Source: Acanthamoeba castellanii str. Neff
Lineage: Eukaryota; Discosea; Longamoebia; Acanthamoebidae
Reading direction: 5' to 3'
Length of the DNA: 26,474 nt
Assembly (NCBI RefSeq): GCF_000313135.1
Contig: NW_004457586.1
Span: forward strand, 433,378-459,851
Part shown: positions 1 through 9,493 of the stretch, piece after piece
Position numbering within the stretch: the stretch's first letter is position 1
How the letters are laid out: every line of letters begins with the position of its first letter
Notes under the pieces: generated by a model
Told to the model about the DNA's origin: nothing
Database searches by the model: none
Seen by the model: the letters and a program-made list of their open reading frames with translations, nothing else
Position numbers and translations under genes: made by a program

Positions 1-1625
1 AGTACGTGCAGGGCCTGAACCTGCGGGAGACGGCGACGCTGCTCAACCTCGACGCACACTCCAAGGAGCCCGAGAACCAGAAGCTCATGCAGGAGCTGTT
101 CGACACGGCGCTCGCCATCAAACAGAACATCTACGGCAATCGAATCGTGCTGTTCGCGCCGCTGTACCTGGCCAACTACTGCGTCAATTCGTGCACCTAC
201 TGCGCCTTCCGGGGCGCCAACACCCACATCGCCCGAAGCGCCCTCACCAAAGAGGAACTCATCCAAGTGCCGTGCCTGCGCGTGACTTCGTTGTGTTGTG
301 TTGTGTTGTGTTGTGTGTTGCCACACAGCGAGGCTCATTATTATTCCCTTGCGCGCAGGAAGTGCAAGTGCTGGAGAAGCAGGGCCACCGGCGCCTGCTT
401 ATCTTGACTGGCGAGCACCCCAAGTACACCTTCGACCAGTTCCTCGACGCCCTGCACACCGTCAAGAACGTCAAGACAGGTGAGTCTTGATCCGCACCAT
501 ACCGCACACACCGCACCGCACACGTTATGCTGACCACGTGCGGCAACACTTCTGCAGACCCGTGCGGCGACATCAGGCGCATCAACGTGGAGATCCCGGC
601 GCTGTCGGTGTCCGACTTCCGGCGGCTGAAGGCGACCGACTGCGTCGGCACCTACACGCTCTTCCAGGAGACCTACCACCGCGAGAGCTTCCGGCGGTTC
701 CACCCGAGCGGACCCAAGTCCGACTACGAGCACCGGCTGCAGACCATGGACCGCGCCCAGATCGCGGGCATCGACGACGTGGGCATCGGCGCCCTGTTCG
801 GCCTCCACGACTACCGCTTCGAGGTCATGGGCCTCCTCATGCACGCCCAGCACCTCGAGTCCACCTTTGGCGCCGGCCCGCACACGATCTCGATCCCGCG
901 CATGCGGCCGGCCGACCACGCGCCCGACGCGATTCGACCGCCGGCGCCGGTGGACGACGAGGACTTCAAGAAGCTGGTGGCGATCCTGCGCTGCGCGGTG
1001 CCCTACACAGGGATGATCCTGTCAACGCGCGAGTCGGCAGAGATGCGGCGGGAGCTGCTCAACCTGGGCGTTAGCCAGATGTCGGCTGGCAGCAAGACCG
1101 AGGTCGGTTCGTACCACAAGGGCGACGTGGGCGCCGAGGCCAAGATCAAGCAGCAGTTCGAAGCCGAGGACCAGAAGGAGAAGAAGGAAAAGAAGGAGTC
1201 GGGCCAGTTCGAGCTGGCGGATGAGCGGAGCACGGAGGACGTGGTGAAGGACCTCATGCAGATGGGCTTCCTGCCGTCGTGGTGCACGGCCTGCTACCGA
1301 CTGGGCCGCACGGGCGAGGCCTTCATGAAGATCGCCAAGAAGGGCGACATCCAGAACTTCTGCCACCCCAACTCGCTCCTCACCCTCCAAGGTACACCTG
1401 CGCCACCATCATACTTTCCTTCTGCGTTGTTCGCGAGATTAGATTTGACCTGAACGCACACAACGCACAACAGAGTACCTGAAGGACTACGCGTCGGAAG
1501 ATACGAAGACGCTGGGCGAGGCTGTGATCGCGCGTGAACGAGAGACGATCTCCGCGCGGGCCAAGAAGGCGCTGGACAAGAAGCTCAAGCGAATTGACGC
1601 CGGCGAACGCGATCTCTATTTCTGA
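1..1625 (+). CDS. hydG: HydG, [FeFe]-hydrogenase maturase (5' partial)
   Basis: Radical-SAM tyrosine lyase that makes the CO and CN- ligands of the [FeFe]-hydrogenase H-cluster; in eukaryotes it acts in mitochondria or hydrogenosomes. Exons read as <1-266, 359-479, 558-1391 and 1474-1625, with phases that close exactly. Exon 1 carries the CX3CX2C cluster motif CVNSCTYC. Exon 3 has the HydG-typical runs RRINVEIPALSVSDFRRL and TYTLFQETYHRESF. The C-terminal auxiliary-cluster cysteines are present (PSWCTACYRLGRTGE and NFCHPNS). The protein continues past the left edge, so the start codon and any targeting peptide are not visible. A lysine/glutamate-rich insert (about 1140-1200) lies just before the C-terminal cluster region. 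The gene converges on the VASP-like gene. Identification is very secure; the boundaries of intron 1 (GTGCCG donor) are slightly less so. Confidence 0.95.
267..358 (+). repeat. HydG intron 1 with TTGTG pentamer run
   Basis: Intron between HydG exons 1 and 2. Positions 291-315 hold a tandem run of TTGTG units, followed by an AT-richer stretch and a GCGCAG acceptor. The phase is 0 on both sides. Confidence 0.7.
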
Positions 1626-1853
1626 ACCCTTACTTGTTGTAATTGTTATCATGACGTTCTCCGCGTCGTTGTGCGCGGTTGGAATGAAGAAGTCTAAAAG
1701 AAGCGGTGCATTGGTACAAGAGCAGATCAACAACAGAAGAAAACATGTGTATGGGGTGGTTAGGAGAGTGAGGGGGCTTCGCAAGCGCGTGCGGGCTTGC
1801 AGCATGCAGCGAGTGTGGGTGAGGGTGTGGGTGGGGTGTGGAGCAGTGAGCCT
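1626..1853. other. Convergent 3' intergenic spacer
   Basis: 228 nt between the HydG stop and the stop of the minus-strand VASP-like gene. It must hold both 3' UTRs. No AATAAA on either strand, no RNA gene and no convincing ORF were seen. Confidence 0.6.
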
Positions 1854-4800
1854 CTACTGCCTGATGACCCGCAGCTGCTCGCGGAAGACATCTCGCGTGT
1901 CGTCCCGGAAGTGTTGGAAGTCACGCCGCAGCTTGCGCATGACGTCGCGCGTCATGTTCTCAAACTCCTCCACGTGCTCGTAGTCGAACGTCTCCTCCTC
2001 CTCGCCTCCCTCTCTCGACGACGTCGTCCTGCCGCGCCTGTCCCTGTCCCGGTCGCGATCACGGTCCCTGTCCGACGAGCGGTCCTTGCTGGACGACGAC
2101 GACGACGAGCGGTGCTTGTCCTTCTCCTCCCGCTTGCGGTCCCTGCGATCCCTGTCGCGGTCGCGGTCGCGGTCCCTATCACGGTCCCTGTCCCGGTCTC
2201 GGTCGCGGTCCCTGTCGCTGCTGCCGCTGCCGCTCCTGAAGCTGCGCTGGCTGGTCGAGCGATACCTGTCGCGGTCGCGCTCCCTGTCGCGCTCTCGGTC
2301 CCGCTCACGCTCGCGATCGCGGTCGCGGTCGCGGTCGCGCTCTCGCTCGCGCGATTCGTACTGTCGCGCGGCGGCCTGCATGGCGTAGACGGGCGGCAGG
2401 GCCTGCGCCAGTGTGTGCAGCAGCTCGGCCAGCTGGTGGTTGCTCGCGGCGAAGGTGGTCAGGTCCTCGGGCAACGACGCCGGAATAGACGCGGTCGTCG
2501 GCAGCGCCTTGCTCTCCTCCCGCAGCTGCTGCTGCAACACTACGCAGGCCACATGACACGACACACGCACACGACACGCGACACGCGACACACGCACGGT
2601 CAAGGAGACTGCGAGGGTGGAGGATGACGAGGGAGAGCGTACGTTGCATCTTGGACTCAGTTTCGTGGAGCTTGGCCTCGTGGGCCTCCAGCTGCTTGCG
2701 GAGTACCTCGGCCTCCTTGAGCTTCTCCTCCTTCTCCTCGAGCTCGGCCTTGAGGTCCTCGGCCTCGGCCAGCTTCCGCTCCTTCTCCTCGAGCTCGGCC
2801 TTGAGCTCCCGGACCTCGGCCAGCTGCCGCTCCTTCTCCTCCAGGATGCTGCGTAGCTCGGCCGCCTCCGCCAGCTGGCTCTCCTTCTCGCGCAGCGTGG
2901 CCTCCAGCGCTCTCGCCTCCTCCAGTTTACTGCCACCCCACGCGAGTCAGGCACTCACCGCACACACCGCACACACCGCACGACACGCACCTCTCCTGGG
3001 CGTAGGTCAATTCTTCGGCCTCGCGCAGCTCTCGCTCCTTCTCCTCGAGCAGGAGCTTGAGCATCTGTGTGGCCGTATGTGTGCGGTGGATACGGCGGTG
3101 AGTTGAGGGTTTGGGGGGAGGGGTGATGAGGAGGAGGAGGGAGACGTACGTCGGCCTTCTTGAGCTCGAGCTCCATCTCGGCGAGCTGGAGGCGTAGCTC
3201 CTCGGCCTCGAGGGCCTTCTTCTCCTTCTCCTCGAGGGCGGCCTTGAGCTCCTCGGCCTCGGCGATCTGGCGCTCCTTCTCGGCCAGTTCCTGCCGCAGC
3301 GCCTCGGCCTCGAGCATCTTGCGCTGGTTCTCCTCGAGCGCGGCCCGCAGCTCGTTGGCCTCGGTCAGCTTGCGGTCCTTCTCCTCGAGCAGCTCGTGCA
3401 GCTTCTCGGCCTCCTTGAGCTTGCCCTCGGTCTCGTCGATGATGCGCTGCTTCTCCTCCAGCTGCCGGCGCAGCTCCTCGGCCTCCTGCAGCTTCTTCTC
3501 CTTCTGCTCGAGCTCGGCCTTGAGATCAGCCGTCTCGGCCTTGAGGTCCTCCGTCTCGGCCAGCTTCTTCTCCTTCTCCTCGAGCTTGGCCTTGAGCAGC
3601 TCCATCTCCCGCGACTGGGCCTCGAGCTTCTCCCGGGCCTCCTTCTCGCCCGGCCACGACCCGCCTCCCTCGCCGCCGGCGAGGCGACCGGTCGGGCGCA
3701 GCGTGCTCCAGGCCGGCGCGGTCGTGGAGGGCCGGCCGTAGTTGGGCGGGCCGTGGTTGGGCGGCGCGCCTCGGCCGCTGCCCACGCCCGGCGTCGTACC
3801 GCGGCCCCGCCACGAGCCTGCTGCGGGTGTTTGCGACGGCGCGGGGCTCGGCCCAGCACCACCACCGCCAGAAGCGGCGGAGGCCGGCGATGACGACCCT
3901 TCGTCAGGCAGCTTGCCGGTCTTCCTTAGCATGGGGAACGGCGATGCGGCGGCGCTGTCGCCATCGCTCTTCTTTCCGGGCTCGCTCGCACCTGCGGCTC
4001 CTCCGTCGTTGGCTGCCTGGCGCTGTGTGACGTGGCGATGGTGCGCGTGAGCAGTAGCGCTACAAGAAGCAACGGTGTACGGGCGAAGAGGGGCGGTGGG
4101 GTACCCTCTGGCTGATCTTGGCAAACAGCTCGGCCATGGGGTCGCCGCCGCCGCTCTTGGCCGGCGGGGCGCTGCCGCCGCCTCCGGAGCTCTTCTTGAG
4201 GCCACCGGCGGCCATGGCGGCGATGGAGCTCCCGCCCGCGGCCGGCGCTCGTGCGGCGCTGGGAGGCGGCGGGCCGGGCGGAGGCGGGGGACCGGGAGGC
4301 GGAGGGCCTCCAGCGCTCGGTTGTGGTGCCGGCGGTGGGGGAGGGCCTGCCGGAGGCGCGGGAGGGTCCGGAGGCGGCGCAGGCGCCGCTGGAGCTGCAG
4401 GCGGATCGCCGACGCGGCGAGGCGACGGATCGACAGTGGCGGCGGGAGCCGCGGTCGTCTGCGCATCGTCGGCCGGTGCGGTGGTCGTCTTCGCTTGCGC
4501 AAACGTGACGGCCGCGGCGGACGAGTCTGCGGTGGCGTGGGCGGAAGAGGACTGGGCGGGGGCGGCCTCTTCGTCCTTCTGTTGCGGTTCGGCGATGGGC
4601 ATCTTGGAGTCCCTCCGCGTGAGCCCCTTGGCGAAGCTGCCCTTCCTTCCCGCTTCCTTTTCGGCCTTCTTGGCCCGCTTCTCCTCCTCCTTCTTTTTCT
4701 TCTCCTCCTCCTTTTTCCTCTTCTTCTCCTCCTGGGCCTGCCGCTTGGCCTCCTTTTCCGCCTCCTTCTGCTTCTTCTTGGCCTCCTTGTCGTTGGTCTT

Positions 4801-5503
4801 CAGCACTGCAACATGTGGCGATCGGGAATGGCCGTCAACATCCAACCACACCTCTCTCTGTGTGTGTGTGTGTCAAGCACGGGCAAAGCGATGGTGGACG
4901 TACCAGGCGCGGAGACGTTGGTGGGCGCACTGACAGGTTCTGAAGAGCACAAAGCAACACCAAACGCAACTTCTCAATAAACACAACAGAAGAGGAGGAA
5001 CGGGACGAGGAACAGCTTGGGGGGGGGGCGAACCGTTGAGCTTGTCCACGGCGGTGAGAAGGGTCGACGCGAAGCTGTTGGCCTCGAGCTGCGACGCGAA
5101 GTTGAGGCCGTACGCAAACTTGCTGTCGGAAAACTGGTGGAACGTTTTGGCGGGCTTCTGGTAGGTGAGCTCCTTGTAGAGCGACGTATCGATGACCACC
5201 TTTGGTTTGGGGGGGGGGGTCAGAGAACCGAGCGAGGCTATGTGATGTACTGGTTGGGGGGGCTCGCCCACCTTGTCCCGAATGACCTGGGAGGTGGCCA
5301 CGACGCGATAGGCCGCCTTCATCGGGTGGTGGTAGATGTTAACGAGCGAGAGGCCGCCATCTTCGGCCTGCCAGGCGTTGTCTCTGAAGTAGTAAACCGC
5401 AGCTCGCACCGAGATGAGCAACTGTTCCCTGTGGTGGCAGATGAAGGTCGGTCAACAACAAAACCAACAAGAGATGTATCTGTGGGATGGAAACGAACCC
5501 CAT
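1854..5503 (-). CDS. VASP: Giant Ena/VASP-like actin regulator (EVH1, proline-rich, coiled coil, RD repeat, tetramerisation)
   Basis: Predicted to promote actin filament elongation at leading edges. Eight exons: 5503-5499, 5428-5272, 5199-5034, 4805-4105, 4022-3150, 3064-2991, 2929-2643 and 2539-1854; these sum to 2949 nt (982 residues) in one frame. The N-terminal ~108 residues are an EVH1 domain with the ligand-binding aromatics in place (VYYFRDNAW and KTFHQFSD). Next come a K/E-rich helix, a proline-rich block of PPPPPG type (profilin and SH3 sites) and WH2/GAB-like pieces (GGLKKSS, DPMAELFAKIS). A ~300-residue coiled coil of 17-residue units follows, then an Arg-Asp dipeptide region. The last ~36 residues (around MRKLRRDFQHFRDD) resemble the VASP tetramerisation helix. 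VASP proteins are usually near 380 residues; the extra length is the coiled coil and RD region. The 5-nt first exon is inferred. Confidence 0.88.
2036..2355 (-). repeat. Hexanucleotide repeat coding Arg-Asp/Arg-Glu dipeptides
   Basis: On the minus strand the last VASP-like exon holds three blocks of CGxGAx hexamers encoding RDRDRD or RERERD, separated by serine-rich segments (SSSSSSSK; RSTSQRSFRSGSGSS). The longest uninterrupted RD block lies near 2145-2215. The codons are degenerate, so the amino-acid pattern looks selected, not only DNA slippage. Confidence 0.85.
2652..3620 (-). repeat. 51-bp coding minisatellite, 17-residue coiled-coil unit
   Basis: About a dozen units of the type LEEKERKLAEAEDLKAE, each 17 codons, run through VASP-like exons 5 to 7. 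One unit is 24 residues (17+7). Two introns (3149-3065 and 2990-2930) interrupt the array. Leucine (or another hydrophobic residue) recurs at unit positions 1, 8 and 14. Confidence 0.85.
2955..2988. repeat. CACACCG-type repeat inside VASP-like intron 6
   Basis: ACCGCACAC units repeat in the intron between exons 6 and 7. The same motif occurs in HydG intron 2 (about 498-525) and at the 3' end of the LRR gene (22398-22435). Confidence 0.6.
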
Positions 5504-5813
5504 GCTTGAGGCGTGTGAACCAGCCTTGGCCACTGGTAGAAGATGATTAAGTTGTAGTGGACGGTTTGGGAGGGGGGGGGTTGCTTGTGATCGTTTGTCA
5601 GTTCAAACTCTCTCGCAAGGTCGTTTGTTTTTAAGGCCAAAGTAAAGTGGAGTCGCCACGAAAGGGTCGTCATCCTTTATTTGGTAATCCCCCCCTAAAG
5701 ACAAACAACCACCCGACCAACGGACAAGCGAACGAAACGAAGTGGAGGCGAACGTACCCTGCGAGGAGGAGGGAGGGGAGGGCACAACAACCACTAGCAG
5801 TAGCTACTACGGC

Positions 5814-5827
5814 AGTGACATGTCACT
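5814..5827. promoter_or_regulatory. Perfect 14-bp palindrome
   Basis: AGTGACATGTCACT is its own reverse complement. It lies about 310 nt upstream of the proposed VASP-like start, so it could be a dimeric transcription-factor site. Nothing else supports function. Confidence 0.25.
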
Positions 5828-6073
5828 ATGTTCGTGGTGTGCGTAAGGAAGGGCAACAGAGAGCAGCGCCAAGAAAACATGTTGCACGTTGGTCCAAAAC
5901 GTAAAAAAAAATGAAGGAAGAAATGGGTGCATCAGTACGCTCTGTTGTGTTGGCGGGCCGCGGCAGCTGCTGGTCGAACCGCTTCGTGTCAGGGCTGGGC
6001 CGGACTAGGCTGGGGTGAGAGAGGCAAGAGAATGAATGAAACGCGCACACACCACACACACACGACAAGATCC

Positions 6074-6079
6074 CATTTA
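6074..6079 (-). terminator. AATAAA polyadenylation signal for RBM25
   Basis: On the minus strand AATAAA lies about 160 nt downstream of the RBM25 stop codon, in a non-coding stretch. It is a plausible cleavage and polyadenylation signal, though AATAAA is not obvious behind every gene here. Confidence 0.45.
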
Positions 6080-6239
6080 TTGATAATGGGGCGGCGGACA
6101 CAAAAAAACGAAAAGCGTGACTGTTGTTTTTGTTTTGCTGTTTTGCTTTGGTGCGGCTTTGCTCCTCGACGCTGAGGGAGAAGAGCATACCATCCAGGTG
6201 GATCGTCCAATTGGATTGACCTTCCCGCGCCGGAGTGGC

Positions 6240-8670
6240 CTAGACGGCGATGTTCACTCCTCGCTCCTTGGCCTTCTGTGCTCGGATCATCTCGAAGATG
6301 AGCATCCTGCAGGAAAAGAAGAGAGAAGCGATGAAACCCTTTGTCGAAAGGGGGGCGAGGGGGATATGGCAAAACCAAGCGGGGGGGCTTCCAGGCCGAC
6401 CCAAAAAGGAGGAGAGGAGGGTACCGCCAGAGCTTGATCACGAAGACTTCGGCTTCGTCTTCGAGCACGAAGGCGAGCTGATCCAAAATCTCCTGCGGGG
6501 CCATGTGGTTGGACATCTTGGCCAGGACGAACTCGATCAGAGTGGCCTCCTCTTCGCCCAGGTACTCGACGATCTTCTTGGTGACCCATGGCTTCATCCT
6601 CTTCTGAACGATTTCGGCCTGCGCGCGCCACCCGATGTAACCCCAAGTCAGCACAACGCCGCGGCTCAACCCGAAAACACTGTCGTGAAACATACCTCAT
6701 CGACTATGTCCCAGCTGAGCTGGAAGTTGAAGAGGTCGGCCTTGCTGGCGGGAATCATGGCTACGATCTGCTTGGCTTCTTCCTCGCGCTCCTTTTTGAT
6801 CTGCTCCTCGGTCCTCATGGGCTCGAGCGGAACGAGCTTCTTCCTCTTGGGGTTCGTGAGCGGGTTCTGCTCCTCGTCGGGATTGAAGCCGGGAGTCACG
6901 CCGAGCTTCGTGGGCTTCTTGAGGAGGGTGGGCGCCGCAATGCGCAGCCCCATCTTGACCCTAAGAAGAGGATAACCAAAATGCGTTGAGACACAAGACG
7001 CGCAAGGCCGAAGCTGTGGCGAGTGAAGAGCACCTTTGGTCGGAAGAGTCGGGCGAGATGGGCGTAAGTCCGTTTTCCGTGTCGTCGGCCAACGATGCGT
7101 CGTAGGTTCTCTTGACACCCGCCCGCTGTTCTTCGGCCTCGCTTGCGACAGAGCTCCGATAGGCCTCGGCTTCCTCCTCCTGCCGCCGCCGCAGTTCCTC
7201 CTCCTGCCTCCTTCGCTCCTCTTCGATCCGCGCCCGCTCCTCCTCGACCTCCCTCCGCCTGTCCTCTTCGTCGTCCTGCTCCTCCCTCTCCCTCTCCTTC
7301 CTCCTCTTGCCCGCTTTCCTTCGCTTCCTGTCCTCCTCTTCATCGTAGTTGAGCTCCTTCTCGATCTGCCACTCGCGCTCCTTCTTCTCCTCGCGCTCCC
7401 TCCGCTCGCGTAGCCTCTCCTTCTCCCGCTCGCGCGTTTCCCAGTCCTTCTCCATCTCGCGGTACTCCCGCTCGTCCCTTTCTCTCTTCCTCGCCTCTCG
7501 CTCCCTCTCGCCTCGTCGCTTCTCACGCTCCCTGGCCCTGTCCTTCTCCCGCTCCCTTCGCTCTCGCTCCAACTCTTTGTCCCAGTTGCTGCTGGCTTGC
7601 CGCTCCTCCTCCCGCTTCGTCGCTTCCGGGTTGTCGCCATCTTCTGCCGAGCCCGTCTCCATGCCCTTGAGGAAATCGCCCGCCTTCTTGTCGGACAGGA
7701 GTGCCTTGATCTTCGCCGCGATGACCTCGTCCGGCACGTCTTCTTCCTCCTTCTCGGCGGCAGGCTCTTCGCTCGGCTTCTCGGCGACAGCAGCAGCAGG
7801 TTCGTCGGCCGGCTTGTCACTAGCGGGTGCAGAGGCATCACCGTCGGCGCTCTGTTGCTGCTGTTGTTCTTGCTGTTCTTTCTGCTGCTGTTCCTTTTGC
7901 TGCTGCTCTTGCTGCTCTTGCTGCTGCTGCTGTCGCTGCTGCCGCTGCTGTTCCTTGATATTGGCGATGGCGGCCTTGCTCTTCTGGTAGCGGTCGAGCG
8001 CTTCCCTGGTCCTATCGTCCACGTTCAGCAGCAATTGGTTTCCATCGATTTCGAGATTGCTGAGCAGGCGCAGGGCTCGCAGCGCGCCCTCCTCGTTCTC
8101 GAAGCGCGCGAAACCAAAGGGGCGTGGGGTGTTGCTGATGGGATCCATCATGCGCTTCCAGTTCGCCACCTTACCGCATTGCTGCAGCAGGCGCTCGATG
8201 AAATCATCGGTGGCGCTGGCGGGGATGCGGCCCACGTAGACGGTCGTTTCGACGCCGATGAGGCGAGGCGGGGCTGAGATCGGCGCGCCGATGCGGATGG
8301 GCAGCGCACCAGCAGGCGGTACGTAAGGCGCGCCTACTGGCGGTGGAGCCACGTGTACTGGGGGCATGCCAGGCATGACGGGCGGCATCCCAGAAGGCAC
8401 ACCCATCGGGTAGGGAGATGGAGCACCCATGTATGGGGGACGAGCTGCGCCAACAATCGAACAACATCGAGTCAGCCTATTTCATAAAGATGAATTTAAA
8501 TTTTCCAGATTGGCGAGTTGCGCACCCATCGGTACACCGTAGGGATAGCCCGGCGGGGGCATGCCCATCGGGTAGCCCATCGGTGCGCCCGGATAGCCCA
8601 TGGGCGGCATGCCCATGTGCGGAGGCATGCCAGGGAAGGGTCCTCCAGGATAGCCAGGGGGTGGGTTCAT
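6240..8670 (-). CDS. RBM25: RBM25-like splicing factor (RRM, RE/RD-rich region, PWI)
   Basis: Nuclear pre-mRNA splicing and splice-site choice factor associated with U1 snRNP (yeast Snu71 family). Exons: 8670-8526 (or ending 8538), 8444-7034, 6960-6696, 6618-6425 and 6306-6240; either choice stays in frame, giving about 690-693 residues. The N-terminus is a proline/glycine/methionine-rich tail (GYPGAPMGYPMGMPP). An RRM follows with TTVYVGRIPASATDDFIERL and RPFGFARFENEEGAL as RNP2 and RNP1. Then come a Gln-rich run (minus strand of 7851-7955), an acidic segment, and a long Arg/Glu/Asp-rich stretch. The C-terminal PWI domain contains RMKPWVTKKIVEYLG, and the protein ends GVNIAV. The domain order matches RBM25 exactly. 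Upstream in-frame codons exist before 8670, but MNPPPGYPG is the first ATG. Confidence 0.93.
7851..7955 (-). repeat. Poly-glutamine-coding trinucleotide run in RBM25
   Basis: On the minus strand CAG/CAA codons mixed with GAA/GAG and AAG encode about 35 residues of Q-rich sequence between the RRM and the acidic region. It is a likely site of length variation. Confidence 0.8.
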
Positions 8671-8776
8671 CTCTCGGTCACTTGTTGCTGGTCTCGGTGA
8701 GCGCCACAAAAAGAAAGGAAAAAGAAATGTCTTGGTCGACGCAAAATGCACGTCTGTGGAAAAAGCGCAGCTAAAA

Positions 8777-9493
8777 TCACGCCTTGGGCTGTGTTGGTGC
8801 CCTCGCTTTCCTCTTGGGCGTCGGCTGGCTGCTGTTGGTGTTGGTAGCACCTGAGCGGGTCGATGAAGAAGCCGCTAGGTTGACGGAGTCGTAGTCGCTC
8901 TTGCCGCCGGTCTTGGTGATGAGCCGGGTCTCCTCGATGACGATGTCGTGGGAAAGGGCCTTGCACATGTCGTAGATCGTGAGCGCAGCGACGCTGGCGC
9001 CGGTCAGCGCCTCCATCTCCACCCCGGTCTTGTGGTGCAGGCTCACTTCGCAGTCGATCACAACCCGCCTGCTCTCCTCCCCCTCTTCCTTCTTCTTCTT
9101 CGCCGGAAGAGAGGCGTCTTCCTCCATCTTGATGGTGAACTTGCATCCTTCGATCGGCAGCGGGTGGCAGAAGGGGATGAGCTCGCTCGTCTTCTTGACC
9201 CCCATCGTGCCGGCCACGATCGCCGTCGCAAACACAGGTCCTTTAGGACTCGCTATCTCATTGCCGCTCAACGCGCCCAAGACGGCCGAGGGCAGACGCA
9301 CGTAGGATCGCGCGAGCGCCGTTCGCTTCGTCACCTGATGAGCCGGGCGTGAGCTGGCTGTGCGCACGACTGATGCGAAAGAAAGAAAAGCGGACTCAAC
9401 GTGCCTGCTTTGCGCTGACGTCGACCATCGTAGGAGTGTTGGTCTTGGCATCGACGTGCGTCAGACCGCTTCCGCCATCACTCGACTCGGCCG
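8777..9493 (-). CDS. MOCS1B: MoaC / MOCS1B, cyclic pyranopterin monophosphate synthase domain
   Basis: Converts the MoaA product 3',8-cyclo-GTP to cPMP, the first Moco intermediate. Exons 9493-9405 and 9334-8777. Family motifs: LTHVDAK, MVDVSAKQ, TSELIPFCHPLPIEGC, HHKTGVEMEALTGAS and LITKTGGKSDY. The exon junction reads VSAKQ-VTKRTALARS, with no insertion relative to MoaC, and needs a GC-AG intron (9404-9335). A lysine/glutamate-rich loop is inserted after KMEEDAS, and the last ~35 residues are a Ser/Thr/Lys-rich tail. No in-frame ATG lies between the MoaA stop and LTHVDAK; the only one downstream is the M of MVDV, inside the conserved core. The segment is therefore best read as the 3' part of a MoaA-MoaC transcript spliced from 9816 to 9493. 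An undetected separate first exon is the alternative. Confidence 0.9.
9335..9404 (-). other. GC-AG intron in MoaC
   Basis: The donor reads CAG|GCACGT and the acceptor CATCAG; length 70 nt. A GT-AG alternative (donor GTTGAG four bases further on, acceptor at GCACAG) also keeps frame, but it would add about 9 residues in a place where MoaC proteins have none. Confidence 0.6.

Larger units (their letters stand above)
5504..6239. other. Non-coding spacer between VASP-like start and RBM25 stop
   Basis: 736 nt with no ORF showing family motifs or good codon bias. It should hold the RBM25 3' UTR at its right end and the VASP-like promoter and 5' UTR at its left end. It contains a G-run at 5571-5580 and a perfect 14-bp palindrome at 5814-5827. 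No tRNA or other RNA gene was recognised. Confidence 0.6.

Noticed and set aside
2086..2388. Plus-strand SR/RS-rich ORF resembling an SR splicing protein
   Set aside because: It is the antisense of the RD hexamer repeat. The minus-strand reading continues a verified exon chain to a VASP-like C-terminus.
2652..3620. Regular repeats considered as a CRISPR array or satellite
   Set aside because: The unit is an in-frame 17-codon coiled-coil repeat with no spacers, in a eukaryotic gene.
4118..4933. Long plus-strand ORF rich in Gly, Ala and Ser opposite the VASP-like proline-rich exon
   Set aside because: It is the antisense shadow of GC-rich proline codons and crosses real introns; no domain motifs are visible.
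5647..5904. Plus-strand ORF in the VASP/RBM25 spacer
   Set aside because: No recognisable motif, poor codon bias and no splice or promoter support.
6666..7841. Minus-strand Arg/Ser-rich ORF of 391 codons
   Set aside because: It is a shadow frame of RBM25; only its last part coincides with the true exon 3.
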